This document shows positions 8,678 through 18,814 of a DNA stretch of 64,000 nt, piece after piece; the first letter of the stretch is position 1; each line of letters begins with the position of its first letter. Origin of the DNA: Alphaproteobacteria bacterium (lineage in GTDB: Bacteria > Pseudomonadota > Alphaproteobacteria > Ferrovibrionales > Ferrovibrionaceae); assembly GCA_947473805.1 (NCBI GenBank), contig CANJGB010000007.1, positions 1 through 64,000 on the forward strand, in the 5' to 3' direction. A program made the translations under genes and the position numbers. The notes below the pieces were generated by a model. The model saw only the letters and a program-made list of their open reading frames with translations. It did no database searches and was not told the origin of the DNA.

Positions 8678-9855
8678 GTCGGCCGAGGTCGCGTCGCCCA
8701 CCACGACAACAGCGGCGCCAGCGGCATGGGCAGCACGATCAGCCACACCGTGGCCATGACCGTGCCGTCGTGCAGCACGCCGGCCATGACCGAACCCAGC
8801 GCACTCATGGCCGCGTGAATGGTGCCCAGCAGGCCGGATGCAGTGCCGATCATGCGCGGATCGACGCCTACCGCCACCGCAATGCTCATCGAGAACAGGA
8901 AGCCATTCGCGACCGCGACCAGCATCAGCCAGGACAGGAACAGCGGCAAGGACAGCGTGCTGAACAGCGCATGCCAGAGAACCCAGGCGCAGGCGAACAG
9001 GCCCAGCGCGCCGCCGATGTGGATCAGCCTGGTCGGCGCGACCCGGCGCGAAAGCAACGCCACCGTGAAGGACGTGGTGATGTAGGTCAGCGGCATGGCG
9101 GCAAACGCAAGGCCGAACTGGCTAGGTGATAAGCCCAACAGGCCGGTCATCACGAACGGCGCCTCGGTGACGATGGCGAAGAACGAGCCGAAGAACAGCC
9201 CGCTGCCCAGCGCCAACCCCATGAAAAGCGGCATGCGCAGCAAATGGCGATAGGCGGCAAGGATAGACAGCCGCGGCCCGCCGCTGGGGACATGGCTTTC
9301 CGGTACGCTGGTCCAGGTGCCGACGAACATCAGTGCGCCATAGGCCGCGAGTACGAACAGGCCGGCGCGCCAGTCGAAATATTCCACCAGCAGGCCGCCG
9401 ATGACCGGGCCCGTTGCTGGCGCGATGCCGGTCACGCTGCCCATGAACGACAGGATCGAGGGCGAGCGTTCCGGGCCGAAGCGGTCGCGCACCACGGCGC
9501 GCGGCAACACGATACCGGCGCACATGCCGACGGCCTGCAGGACGCGCCCCGCGATCATCACCGGTATCGACGTCGCCAGCCCGACCGCCAGGCTGCCCAG
9601 CGCAAACAGGGCCAGGCCGAACAGCAGCGGCCCGCGCCGGCCCAGCCGGTCCGAAACAGGGCCATAGACCGGCTGCAGCACCGCCAGTGTCACCAGGTAC
9701 GTCGCCACGGTCAGCTGGATGGTCGATACCGGCACGTTCATGCCTGCCGCCGCCGGGATCAGCGCCGGCATGAACAGGGCATAGGTCAGCGGCGAACCGG
9801 CGCTGACGGCTGTCATCAACGCAACGATCAGGCGGCCATTGGCCGGCGCGGTCAC
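8674..9855 (-). CDS. MFS multidrug efflux transporter, Bcr/CflA type
   Basis: The 393-residue protein has about twelve hydrophobic helices and the DHA1 signatures. The loop 2-3 motif is GPVSDRLGRRGPLLFGLALF; the antiporter motif C region is SVTGIAPATGPVIGGLL, with EYFDWRAGLFVL after it. This Bcr/CflA pattern indicates drug/H+ antiport out of the cytoplasm. The gene ends on a CTAG shared with the sigma factor, and its start overlaps the SpoU methyltransferase stop, so those two probably share a transcript. The substrate cannot be read from sequence. Confidence 0.9.
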   Translation of the reverse strand: MTAPANGRLIVALMTAVSAGSPLTYALFMPALIPAAAGMNVPVSTIQLTVATYLVTLAVLQPVYGPVSDRLGRRGPLLFGLALFALGSLAVGLATSIPVMIAGRVLQAVGMCAGIVLPRAVVRDRFGPERSPSILSFMGSVTGIAPATGPVIGGLLVEYFDWRAGLFVLAAYGALMFVGTWTSVPESHVPSGGPRLSILAAYRHLLRMPLFMGLALGSGLFFGSFFAIVTEAPFVMTGLLGLSPSQFGLAFAAMPLTYITTSFTVALLSRRVAPTRLIHIGGALGLFACAWVLWHALFSTLSLPLFLSWLMLVAVANGFLFSMSIAVAVGVDPRMIGTASGLLGTIHAAMSALGSVMAGVLHDGTVMATVWLIVLPMPLAPLLSWWATRPRPT

Positions 9856-10376
9856 TTGCGGGTGAACCGCAACCCGCCGTGGACGTGCGGCGGCAAGGGC
9901 TCCGGCTGGCCGGTGCTCGACACCGCGCGGTTGCCGAACTTGCCGACGGTGATCAGCCGGTCGTACATGACGATGGCGCCGGCCATGCCGACATTGATGC
10001 AGAACCGCGTCGGAATCTTCACGATATGGTCGCAGCGTGCCACGAGCTCCGCTGACAGCGAGCCGCCCTCTGGTCCCAGGACATAGGCCGCCTGCGGCGG
10101 GTGGCGGAACACCGGCAGGTCGACCGCTTCGTCCAGCAGTTCCACGCCGACCAAGCGGCAGCCTTCCGGCAGGGCAAACTCCGCCACGCTGTCATAGGCG
10201 TACCAGGGCACCTGTTCCGGCGCGCGGCTGGTGTCGGATCGCGCCGCATTCACCGAATAAGCGGCGTTGATGGTGAAGGTAAAGCTGGCGCCGAACGCAT
10301 GCGCCGACCGGAACAGATTGCCGGCGTTCATGGGCTTCGACAGATGCTCGACGCCGATTCCGAAATATCCGCGCAC
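9852..10376 (-). CDS. TrmH/SpoU-family RNA 2'-O-methyltransferase
   Basis: The product, 174 residues from GTG 10376, has the knotted SPOUT fold motifs. Motif 1 is KPMNAGNLFRSAHAFGA near the start, motif 2 is YVLGPEGGSLS, and motif 3 is IPTRFCINVGMAGAIVMYDR. These enzymes methylate ribose 2'-OH groups in tRNA or rRNA using SAM. No accessory RNA-binding domain is present. GTG was chosen because MRGYFGIGVEHLSKP gives a normal family N terminus; open sequence extends further upstream but would overlap the divergent asparaginase. The target nucleotide is undetermined. Confidence 0.85.
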   Translation of the reverse strand: MRGYFGIGVEHLSKPMNAGNLFRSAHAFGASFTFTINAAYSVNAARSDTSRAPEQVPWYAYDSVAEFALPEGCRLVGVELLDEAVDLPVFRHPPQAAYVLGPEGGSLSAELVARCDHIVKIPTRFCINVGMAGAIVMYDRLITVGKFGNRAVSSTGQPEPLPPHVHGGLRFTRK

Positions 10377-10425
10377 CCTGTCCCCGCCCGCCTGGTTCCG
10401 TGGTAACAAGGAACCCGTGTAGCGC

Positions 10426-11484
10426 ATGGCACAGGACATGACAAATCCCGACCATTTCTGGGGCCGCGTGCCTCCACCCGGCCCGGCGCCGCTGCAGGTC
10501 GATGTGGCGCGCGGCGCACTGGTCGAAAGCCGCCACGCGGTCGCCTGCGCCGTGGCAGACGCCAATGGCCGTATCGTCATGCAGTGGGGCGACATCGCAT
10601 CGCCCGTCTTTCCGCGCTCGGCGATCAAGATGCTGCAAAGCCTGCCGCTGGTCGAAAGCGGCGCGGCGGACCGGTACGGTTGCACGCCCGCCGAATTGGC
10701 CCTCGCCTGCGCGTCCCATGGCGGCGAGCCGGTCCATGTGGCGAAGGTCGGCCAGTGGCTGGCCCGCATGGGCCGTTCGGTCGACGACCTGGTTTGCGGC
10801 GCGCACTGGCCGCTCTCGGCGGAGGCGACGCGCGAACTCGCCGCGCGGGGCCAGCTGCCCACTCGCCTGCACAACAACTGCTCCGGCGAACATGCCGGCA
10901 TGCTGGCCACCGCCCTGCACCTCGGCGAGGACATTGCGGGCTACGCGCGGCCCGATCATCCGGTGCAGCAGCGCATCACCGCCGCCATCGGCGATCTCTG
11001 TGGCTTCGACGCGGCCCTCGCGCCAACCGGTACCGATGGCTGTTCCGCGCCGACCATTGGCATTCCGCTCGACCGCATGGCCGTGGGCCTGGCCCGGTTC
11101 GGCGCGCCCGGCGCCTTGCCGCCCGTCCGCGCCGCTGCCTGCCGCCGGCTGTTCGGCGCGATGGTGGCCGAACCCTACATGGTCGCCGGCGCCGTGCGGC
11201 TGTGCACCGCCATCAACGGCGCCGGCCGGGGCCGGGTCGTGGTCAAGACGGGGGCAGAGGGCGTCTATGCCGCCATACTGCCGGAAAAAGGCTTGGGCCT
11301 TGCGCTGAAGGTCACTGACGGCGCGACCCGCGCGGCGGAAACTGCACTGGCCGCCCTGCTTGACCATCTGGGCATCATGGACGACGACCTGCACCGCGCA
11401 ATTGCCGCCGTGTCGGGGCCGGTGATAAAGAACTGGGCCGGCCTTTCCGTGGGCCGGATCGGCGTCACCGAAATCAGTTTTTAG
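10426..11484 (+). CDS. L-asparaginase, ReAV-type (Asparaginase_II family)
   Basis: The 352-residue protein belongs to the serine-lysine asparaginase family first seen in Rhizobium etli ReAV, unrelated to the E. coli enzymes. The catalytic S-x-x-K tetrad is SAIK (S65, K68) in FPRSAIKMLQ. ASHGGEP, the zinc-cysteine region HNNCSGEHAGML and DGCSAPT follow in the expected order. It hydrolyses asparagine to aspartate and ammonia in the cytoplasm; no signal peptide is seen. It is divergent from the SpoU gene and 14 bp before a quinone oxidoreductase gene. Confidence 0.9.
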   Translation: MAQDMTNPDHFWGRVPPPGPAPLQVDVARGALVESRHAVACAVADANGRIVMQWGDIASPVFPRSAIKMLQSLPLVESGAADRYGCTPAELALACASHGGEPVHVAKVGQWLARMGRSVDDLVCGAHWPLSAEATRELAARGQLPTRLHNNCSGEHAGMLATALHLGEDIAGYARPDHPVQQRITAAIGDLCGFDAALAPTGTDGCSAPTIGIPLDRMAVGLARFGAPGALPPVRAAACRRLFGAMVAEPYMVAGAVRLCTAINGAGRGRVVVKTGAEGVYAAILPEKGLGLALKVTDGATRAAETALAALLDHLGIMDDDLHRAIAAVSGPVIKNWAGLSVGRIGVTEISF

Positions 11485-11498
11485 CGCGAGGAAATGAC

Positions 11499-12485
11499 AT
11501 GAAGGCGGTGGTCTGCGAGAAGTTCGGCGCGCCCGAGGATCTGGTCGTCAAGGACATGCCGCCGCCCGCCGCGCTGGCGCCCAACCAGGTGCGCATCCAG
11601 GTCCATGCCGCGGGCCTGAACTTCCCCGATGCCCTCATCATCGAGAACAAGTACCAGATCAAGCCGGCACTGCCGTTCATCCTCGGCATGGAATTCGCCG
11701 GCACGGTGCTTGAAACCGGTGCGGCTGTCACCCGCGTGGCCAAGGGCGACCGTGTCATGGCCGTGGGCGCCGGCGGCGTCGGCGCCTTCGCCGAGGAATG
11801 CATCGCCAACGAGGTGATGACGTTCAAGGCGCCGGCCAACGTGCCGTGGGAGGAATGCGCCGGTTTCCCGGTCGCCTATGGCACCTCGCACCATGCACTG
11901 GTCAATTGCGCGCACCTGCAGAAGGGCGAGGTGCTGATGGTGCACGGCGCCACCGGCGGCGTCGGCCTGACCGCGGTCGAGATCGGCAAGCTGATGGGCG
12001 CCACGGTCATCGCGACCGGCGGCTCGGACGAGAAGCTGAAGATCGCCAAGCAATACGGCGCCGATTACGTCATCAACTACACCACACAGAACATCAAGGA
12101 CGAGGTGAAGAAGATCACCCGCGACAAGGGCGCGGACGTGATCTACGACCCGGTCGGTGGTGACGTGTTCGATACCTCGCTCCGCTGCATCGCGTTCAAG
12201 GGCCGCCTGCTGGTCATTGGCTTCGCCTCGGGCCGCATTCCGACCCCGCCGGTCAACCTGCTCCTGCTGAAGGAATGCTCGCTGGTCGGCGTGTTCTGGG
12301 GTGCGCTGCAACAGCGTGCGCCCGACCTGCTGCGCTCGGGGCTGGAGGAGCTCAGCCGCTGGCACGCCGAGGGCAAGCTGAAGCCGCACGTGTCGATGAC
12401 CTTCCCGCTGGCCGAAACGGCCAAGGCCGTCCGCACGCTGCTCGAGCGCAAGCAGACCGGCAAGATCGTCATCAAGGTCCGCTAG
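11499..12485 (+). CDS. zinc-independent NADPH:quinone oxidoreductase (MDR superfamily)
   Basis: The 328-residue product matches QOR-type medium-chain reductases. The N-terminal GroES-like domain (AAGLNFPDALIIENKYQIKP) lacks the zinc-binding cysteines of alcohol dehydrogenases. The Rossmann part has HGATGGVGLTAVEIGKLMGA near residue 150 and YDPVGGDVFD. A C-terminal LERKQTGKIVIK tail closes it. It is expected to reduce quinones or enones with NADPH in the cytoplasm. A GAGGAAATGAC site precedes the ATG. It is followed after four bases by a TfoX-N gene. Confidence 0.9.
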   Translation: MKAVVCEKFGAPEDLVVKDMPPPAALAPNQVRIQVHAAGLNFPDALIIENKYQIKPALPFILGMEFAGTVLETGAAVTRVAKGDRVMAVGAGGVGAFAEECIANEVMTFKAPANVPWEECAGFPVAYGTSHHALVNCAHLQKGEVLMVHGATGGVGLTAVEIGKLMGATVIATGGSDEKLKIAKQYGADYVINYTTQNIKDEVKKITRDKGADVIYDPVGGDVFDTSLRCIAFKGRLLVIGFASGRIPTPPVNLLLLKECSLVGVFWGALQQRAPDLLRSGLEELSRWHAEGKLKPHVSMTFPLAETAKAVRTLLERKQTGKIVIKVR

Positions 12486-12489
12486 GCGC

Positions 12490-12845
12490 ATGGCGGCGGG
12501 TGCAGACCTGGCCGCCCGCCTGCGCGCCGAACTGGCGCCGCTCGGCGCTGTCGAGAAGAAGATGTTCGGCGGCACCTGCTTCATGCTCGATGGCAACATG
12601 GTCGCCGGCACCTTCGGCCCCGACCTGCTGGTCCGCACGGGGAAGGACGGCTACGCCGCCGCCCTCGCGCAGCCCCATGCCGGCCCGATGAAAATGGGCG
12701 CGCGCACCATGCAGGGCTTCGTCGTCATCGCTGCCGCCGGCATCCGCACGCCCGCCGCATTGCGCAAGCGGCTCGACGGCGCCATTGCGTTCGTTCAGAC
12801 GATGCCGGCCAGGCCGGCGAAAAGCGCAATCGCGAAACCGCGCCG

Positions 12846-12849
<4 letters not shown>
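12490..12849 (+). CDS. TfoX N-terminal domain protein
   Basis: The 119-residue protein carries a single TfoX-N domain: [20 protein letters not shown] near the start, then [12 protein letters not shown] and the [14 protein letters not shown] block. A basic, alanine-proline-rich tail ends it. In TfoX/Sxy this domain is joined to a C-terminal domain that induces competence genes; single-domain versions such as this are common and uncharacterised, so competence control should not be assumed. It shares a CTAG stop overlap with the convergent acetoacetyl-CoA synthetase gene. Confidence 0.85.
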
Positions 12850-14801
<1,952 letters not shown>

Positions 14802-14812
14802 GCCGGAATCTC

Positions 14813-15106
14813 CTATCGGGCGCCGTAGGCCATGCGGATGGCGTCGATGCGAATATCCTGCCAGACGCCGTGCTTCACATAGGGGTCGGCCTTGGCCGCC
14901 ACCTCGGCCGCGGCGCGGTCGGGAAAGTCGACGATCAGGCTCGACCCGATCATCACGCCCGCCTCGTTCATGATGGCGCTGGCGCTGACCAGCTGCTTGG
15001 CCTCGTACAGGCGGGCAGCGTTTTCCAGGTGTTCCGTGCGGGCGGCCTGGCGCCGGGCGGGCGCCCCGTCATCCTTTCCGTCATAGGCGGTAATCAGGAA
15101 ATGCAT
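14813..15106 (-). CDS. YciI-like protein
   Basis: The 97-residue protein is a ferredoxin-like alpha/beta YCII-domain protein. It opens [12 protein letters not shown], has an R-x2-HL motif ([15 protein letters not shown]), [19 protein letters not shown] and a [12 protein letters not shown] segment. The conserved His-Asp pair of the family is suggested by H26 and the later D residues. Members include chlorohydrolytic enzymes and proteins of unknown role. It precedes aacS with 11 bp between them and is divergent from the EamA array. Confidence 0.82.
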   Translation of the reverse strand: MHFLITAYDGKDDGAPARRQAARTEHLENAARLYEAKQLVSASAIMNEAGVMIGSSLIVDFPDRAAAEVAAKADPYVKHGVWQDIRIDAIRMAYGAR

Positions 15107-15223
15107 GGCGGCAAGGCTCCGGGCCGGGTGTACACTCGGTCAGTCTAAGGTCCATCCATTCCCGCCGCCAGACTCTCCGCAGTCCGTTGCCGCCCGGCGG
15201 CGTGCAATTTCCTCGAACCCCCG

Positions 15224-16135
15224 ATGATTCCACTTCCTGTGACGATCCACCGCGCCATCGCCCGCTGGCAGGCCATGCCCGGCGTTCTACGCGGCCCAAT
15301 GCTGGTGATCGGCTCGGGGCTCACGTTCAGCGGCATGGTGGTGATCGGCAAGTTTCTCGGCGACCGCATGTCGGGCATCGAGACCGCCTTTTTCCGCGCT
15401 TTGTTTGGCTGGTTTTCCCTGCTGCCCTTCGTGGTCATGGCCGGGCCCGCCGCGCTCCGCACCCGCCGGCCAGGCACCCATATCATCCGCGGGCTGCTGG
15501 GTTCGCTCGGCCTGGCGCTGACCTTCGTCCTGATCACCAAGCTGCCGCTGGCGGAATTCACCGCCCTCAATTTCACCAAGGGCCTGTTCCTGGTGGTGCT
15601 GGCCGCCTTGTTTTTGGGCGAACGCTTCCGTGCCCGCCGGGTCATCGCCACCCTGGCCGGGTTCTGCGGCGTGCTTGTCATGCTGCAGCCGCAGGCCGGC
15701 GTCAGCCTCGCCGCGCTCGGCGTCCTGTTCATGGCGTTCGTGAACGCCATCTCGCTGGCCCTGATCAAGGACATGATGAAGACCGAGGCGCCGGTCACCG
15801 TCATCTTCTATCTCGGCACCATCACGACCATTTCACTGGCGCCCGTCACGGCCTATGTCTGGGTTACCCCCGACTGGAACGACCTGCTGCTCATCTTCGC
15901 CATCAGTGTGTTGGGCACGGTGGGGCAAAGCCTGCAGGTCCGCGCCTTCCGCGCCACCGACGCCTCGGTCCTCACGCCGTTCGAGTATTTCCAGCTGATC
16001 ACCGCCGCTTTCATGGGCTTCATCTTCTTCGGCGACCTGCCGGGCATCTGGACGTGGGTCGGTGGCGCCATCATCGCCGCCGCCAACATCTACATTGCGC
16101 TGCGCGAAAACCGGGCGCGCAAGGCTGTCGCATGA
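15224..16135 (+). CDS. EamA/DMT-family transporter, copy 1 of 4
   Basis: The 303-residue protein has ten predicted helices in two EamA halves. Half 1 includes IETAFFRALFGWFSLLPFV, LPLAEFTALNFTKGLFLVVL and ALFLGERF; half 2 includes MKTEAPVTVIFYLGTITTIS, VRAFRATDASVLTPFEYFQL and the FFGDLPGIWTWVGGAIIAAA end. The drug/metabolite superfamily exports or imports amino acids, nucleosides, purines and drugs; the substrate cannot be told. It is first of four overlapping homologues and divergent from yciI with a 117-bp gap, where the promoter for the array should lie. Confidence 0.9.
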   Translation: MIPLPVTIHRAIARWQAMPGVLRGPMLVIGSGLTFSGMVVIGKFLGDRMSGIETAFFRALFGWFSLLPFVVMAGPAALRTRRPGTHIIRGLLGSLGLALTFVLITKLPLAEFTALNFTKGLFLVVLAALFLGERFRARRVIATLAGFCGVLVMLQPQAGVSLAALGVLFMAFVNAISLALIKDMMKTEAPVTVIFYLGTITTISLAPVTAYVWVTPDWNDLLLIFAISVLGTVGQSLQVRAFRATDASVLTPFEYFQLITAAFMGFIFFGDLPGIWTWVGGAIIAAANIYIALRENRARKAVA

Positions 16136-17028
16136 TCGCCCGGGTATCGTCCGGCTGGCTGGCGATGCCGGGGATGGTGCGCGGCCCGCTGCTGATGACG
16201 GCGTCCGTCGCGTCCTTCTCTGCCGCCAACCTGCTGATAAAGTTTCTCGGCAGCGCGGTGCCGGCGCTCGAGGTCACCTTCATCCGGTTCCTGATCGGCT
16301 GGGTGACGATCGGCTTCTTCCTGCCGTCGGCCGGCCTCGCCGCTTTGCGTACACACCGGGCCGGCGCCTATTTCTGGCGCGGCCTGCTCAGCATGACCGG
16401 CACGGCGATCATGTTCTACGCGTTGACCGTGCTGCCGCTGGCCGAGGTCACCGTCTACAACTTCACCCGCGGCCTGTTCCTCGTCGTCCTCGCCGCCCTG
16501 CTGCTGGGCGAGCGGCTGCGCTGGCGGCGCATCACCGCGACCGTGATCGGCTTTGTCGGCGTGGTGGTTGCCATGCGTCCGCAGGCGGGGATCGACCCCA
16601 TTGCATTACTGGTTCTGCTGAACGCCTTCATGGGCGCGGTCGTCTGGGTCCTGATCAAGAAAATGATGCGGACCGAGGCGCCGTTCACCGTACTCTTTTA
16701 CCACGGCATGAGTACAACCCTGCTGGCGCTGCTGCCGGCGATCTACGTGTGGGTGACGCCGACCTTGCCGCAGTTTCTTCTGCTGATCGTCATCGGAATC
16801 CTCTCGACCCTGGCGCAAAGCTTCCAGGTGCGCGCGTTTCGCGTCGCCGACGCCACGGTGCTATCGCCGCTCGATTATCTGCAGCTGCTTTTTTCCAGTG
16901 TGTTCGGTTTCCTGTTCTTCGCCGAACTGCCGGGCCTGTGGACCTGGATCGGCGCGGCTTTGATCGTCGCGGCCAACATCTACATCACGCTGCGCGAAAA
17001 CCACCTCCGCCGGCAGGTCCAGCAATGA
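16132..17028 (+). CDS. EamA/DMT-family transporter, copy 2 of 4
   Basis: The 298-residue paralogue of its neighbour has ten helices. Conserved spots are EVTFIRFLIGWVTIGFFL, LPLAEVTVYNFTRGLFLVVL, LLLGERLRWRR, MMRTEAPFTVLFYHGMSTTL, VRAFRVADATVLSPLDYLQL and FFAELPGLWTWIGAALIVAA. It differs from the others by lacking the glycine-rich start in helix 1 and by carrying LLIKFLGSAVPALE. The ATG overlaps the stop of copy 1 as ATGA, so the genes should be translated together. The substrate is unknown. Confidence 0.9.
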   Translation: MIARVSSGWLAMPGMVRGPLLMTASVASFSAANLLIKFLGSAVPALEVTFIRFLIGWVTIGFFLPSAGLAALRTHRAGAYFWRGLLSMTGTAIMFYALTVLPLAEVTVYNFTRGLFLVVLAALLLGERLRWRRITATVIGFVGVVVAMRPQAGIDPIALLVLLNAFMGAVVWVLIKKMMRTEAPFTVLFYHGMSTTLLALLPAIYVWVTPTLPQFLLLIVIGILSTLAQSFQVRAFRVADATVLSPLDYLQLLFSSVFGFLFFAELPGLWTWIGAALIVAANIYITLRENHLRRQVQQ

Positions 17029-17915
17029 TCGTGCCGTCTCGATTACTGGCTCGGTGGGACGCGCTTCCCGGCCATGTCCGCGGCGGAGTGCTGACTCTCG
17101 GCTCCGGCGTCGCGGCAACCCTGATGGCGGTGACCGCCCGCTTTCTGGGCGACCGCATCCATGCCACCGAGGTCGCGTTCTTCCGTGCGGCGTTCGGCTG
17201 GCTGTCGGTCATGCCGTTCGTCATTGCCGCCGGTCCGCGCATCCTGCGTACCCAGCGGCCGGGGCAGCACCTGGTTCGCGGCGTGTTCGGCGGCATCAGC
17301 ATGCTGTCGCTGTTCTATTCCATCATGCACCTGCCGCTGGCCGATGCGACGACCTACTCTTTCACGCGCGGCATGTTCCTCATCGTCCTCGCGGCGCTGT
17401 TCCTCGGCGAACCGTTTCGCTTTGCCCGCGTCTTCGCCATCGTGGCGGGCTTTGCCGGCATGTTGGTCATGCTGCGGCCGCAGATGGGCGTGCAGCCGGC
17501 AGCACTTGTGGCCCTGGGCGGCGCCTTCTTCACGGCCTTCTCCGTCGCCTCCGTAAAGCTGCTGATGCGCACCGAATCGCCGGTTACGGTGATGTTCTAC
17601 TTCGGCCTTTGCTCGACCCTGCTGACCCTCGTGCCGGCGCTGTTCGTCTGGGTCACGCCAAACCCATGGGAAATGGCGCTGATGCTGCTGGTCGGTGCGC
17701 TGGGCGCGCTGAACCAGACGCTGTTCCTCCGCGCCTATCGCGCAACCGACGCCACCGTCCTCGCGCCGTTCGAATACACGCAGCTGCTCACGGCCGCGCT
17801 GTTCGGCTACCTTTTCTTTGGTGACGTTCCCGGCCCCTATACCTGGATCGGCGCGGGCATCATCGTGGCGGCCAATCTGGCGCTCACCTACTGGGAATCG
17901 CGGCGCAAAAGATGA
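17025..17915 (+). CDS. EamA/DMT-family transporter, copy 3 of 4
   Basis: This 296-residue, ten-helix protein is the third member of the array. It has EVAFFRAAFGWLSVMPFVIA, LPLADATTYSFTRGMFLIVL, ALFLGEPFRFAR, LLMRTESPVTVMFYFGLCST, LRAYRATDATVLAPFEYTQL and YLFFGDVPGPYTWIGAGIIV. Its ending AANLALTYWESRRK is close to copy 4, suggesting that copies 3 and 4 share a more recent origin. The start overlaps the stop of copy 2 (ATGA). The substrate is unknown. Confidence 0.9.
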   Translation: MIVPSRLLARWDALPGHVRGGVLTLGSGVAATLMAVTARFLGDRIHATEVAFFRAAFGWLSVMPFVIAAGPRILRTQRPGQHLVRGVFGGISMLSLFYSIMHLPLADATTYSFTRGMFLIVLAALFLGEPFRFARVFAIVAGFAGMLVMLRPQMGVQPAALVALGGAFFTAFSVASVKLLMRTESPVTVMFYFGLCSTLLTLVPALFVWVTPNPWEMALMLLVGALGALNQTLFLRAYRATDATVLAPFEYTQLLTAALFGYLFFGDVPGPYTWIGAGIIVAANLALTYWESRRKR

Positions 17916-18814
17916 GGCCCGTGGCCGCCATTCTTCTGCCGTTGAACGCCCGCTGGAACGCGTTGCCCGGCCAGCTACGTGGCGCGATTTTGATCACCCT
18001 GTCGGGCGTGTTCGGCACCGTCATGAGCGTGGTCATCAAACTTCTGGGCAGCCGCATTCCAACGGCCGAGGTTGCCTTCATCCGCTCGGTCTTCGCCTTT
18101 ATGTGGATCGCGCCGTTCGTCTTCGCCGCCGGCCTGGCCGTGCTGCGCACCGCCTATCCCTGGTGGCACGTCATTCGCGGCGTGGCCGGCTCTCTCAGCC
18201 TGCTGGGCTCGTATTACGCGCTGATACATCTGCCGATAGCCGACGCCACCGCCTATGGCTTCACGCGCGCTTTGTTTCTTGTTGTGCTGGCGGCGCTGTT
18301 GCTCGGCGAGCCGTTCCGCACCAGCCGGATCGTCGCAACGGTGCTGGGCTTCGGCGGCACGCTGATCATGCTGCGCCCCCATGGCGGCATCGAGTTTGCC
18401 GCGCTCATCGCACTCGGTGCCGCTCTCTCCACCGCATTCTCGGTCACCTCGATCAAGAAGCTGATGCGGACCGAGGCGCCGGTCACCGTGATCTTCTATT
18501 TCAGCCTGACCAGCATGGTCTTCACCGCGATCCCGGCGATCCCGGTCTGGGTCATGCCCCATGGCGACGAGATCCTGCTGCTGGTCGTTGCCGGCGCGCT
18601 GGGCACCGCGAACCAGGCGCTGATCGTGCGCGCCTACCGCTCGGCCGACGCCACGGTGATCGCGCCGTTCGAATACCTGCAACTTCTATGGGCGGCCGGC
18701 CTCGGCTTCCTGATCTTCAGCGACGTGCCCGGCATCTATACCTGGCTCGGCGCCGCCGTCATCGTCGCCGCCAATCTGATGCTCACCTATTGGGAGCGAC
18801 GGCGGAAGGTCTAG
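17912..18814 (+). CDS. EamA/DMT-family transporter, copy 4 of 4
   Basis: This 300-residue, ten-helix protein closes the array. Landmarks are EVAFIRSVFAFMWIAPFVF, LPIADATAYGFTRALFLVVL, LLLGEPFRTSR, LMRTEAPVTVIFYFSLTSM, VRAYRSADATVIAPFEYLQL and FSDVPGIYTWLGAAVIVAAN. The last residues LMLTYWERRRK resemble copy 3. The start overlaps the stop of copy 3 (ATGA) and the end shares CTAG with convergent glcF. The substrate is unknown. Confidence 0.9.
   Translation: MRPVAAILLPLNARWNALPGQLRGAILITLSGVFGTVMSVVIKLLGSRIPTAEVAFIRSVFAFMWIAPFVFAAGLAVLRTAYPWWHVIRGVAGSLSLLGSYYALIHLPIADATAYGFTRALFLVVLAALLLGEPFRTSRIVATVLGFGGTLIMLRPHGGIEFAALIALGAALSTAFSVTSIKKLMRTEAPVTVIFYFSLTSMVFTAIPAIPVWVMPHGDEILLLVVAGALGTANQALIVRAYRSADATVIAPFEYLQLLWAAGLGFLIFSDVPGIYTWLGAAVIVAANLMLTYWERRRKV

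Noticed and set aside
15187-17915. Other plus-strand frames of over 600 codons across the EamA array
   Set aside because: They cross the ends of the real genes and encode Arg/Pro-rich sequence with no helices; the four EamA frames are clear.
15224-18814. Assembly duplication as the cause of the four EamA genes
   Set aside because: The four copies differ throughout at DNA and protein level, so they are true diverged paralogues.
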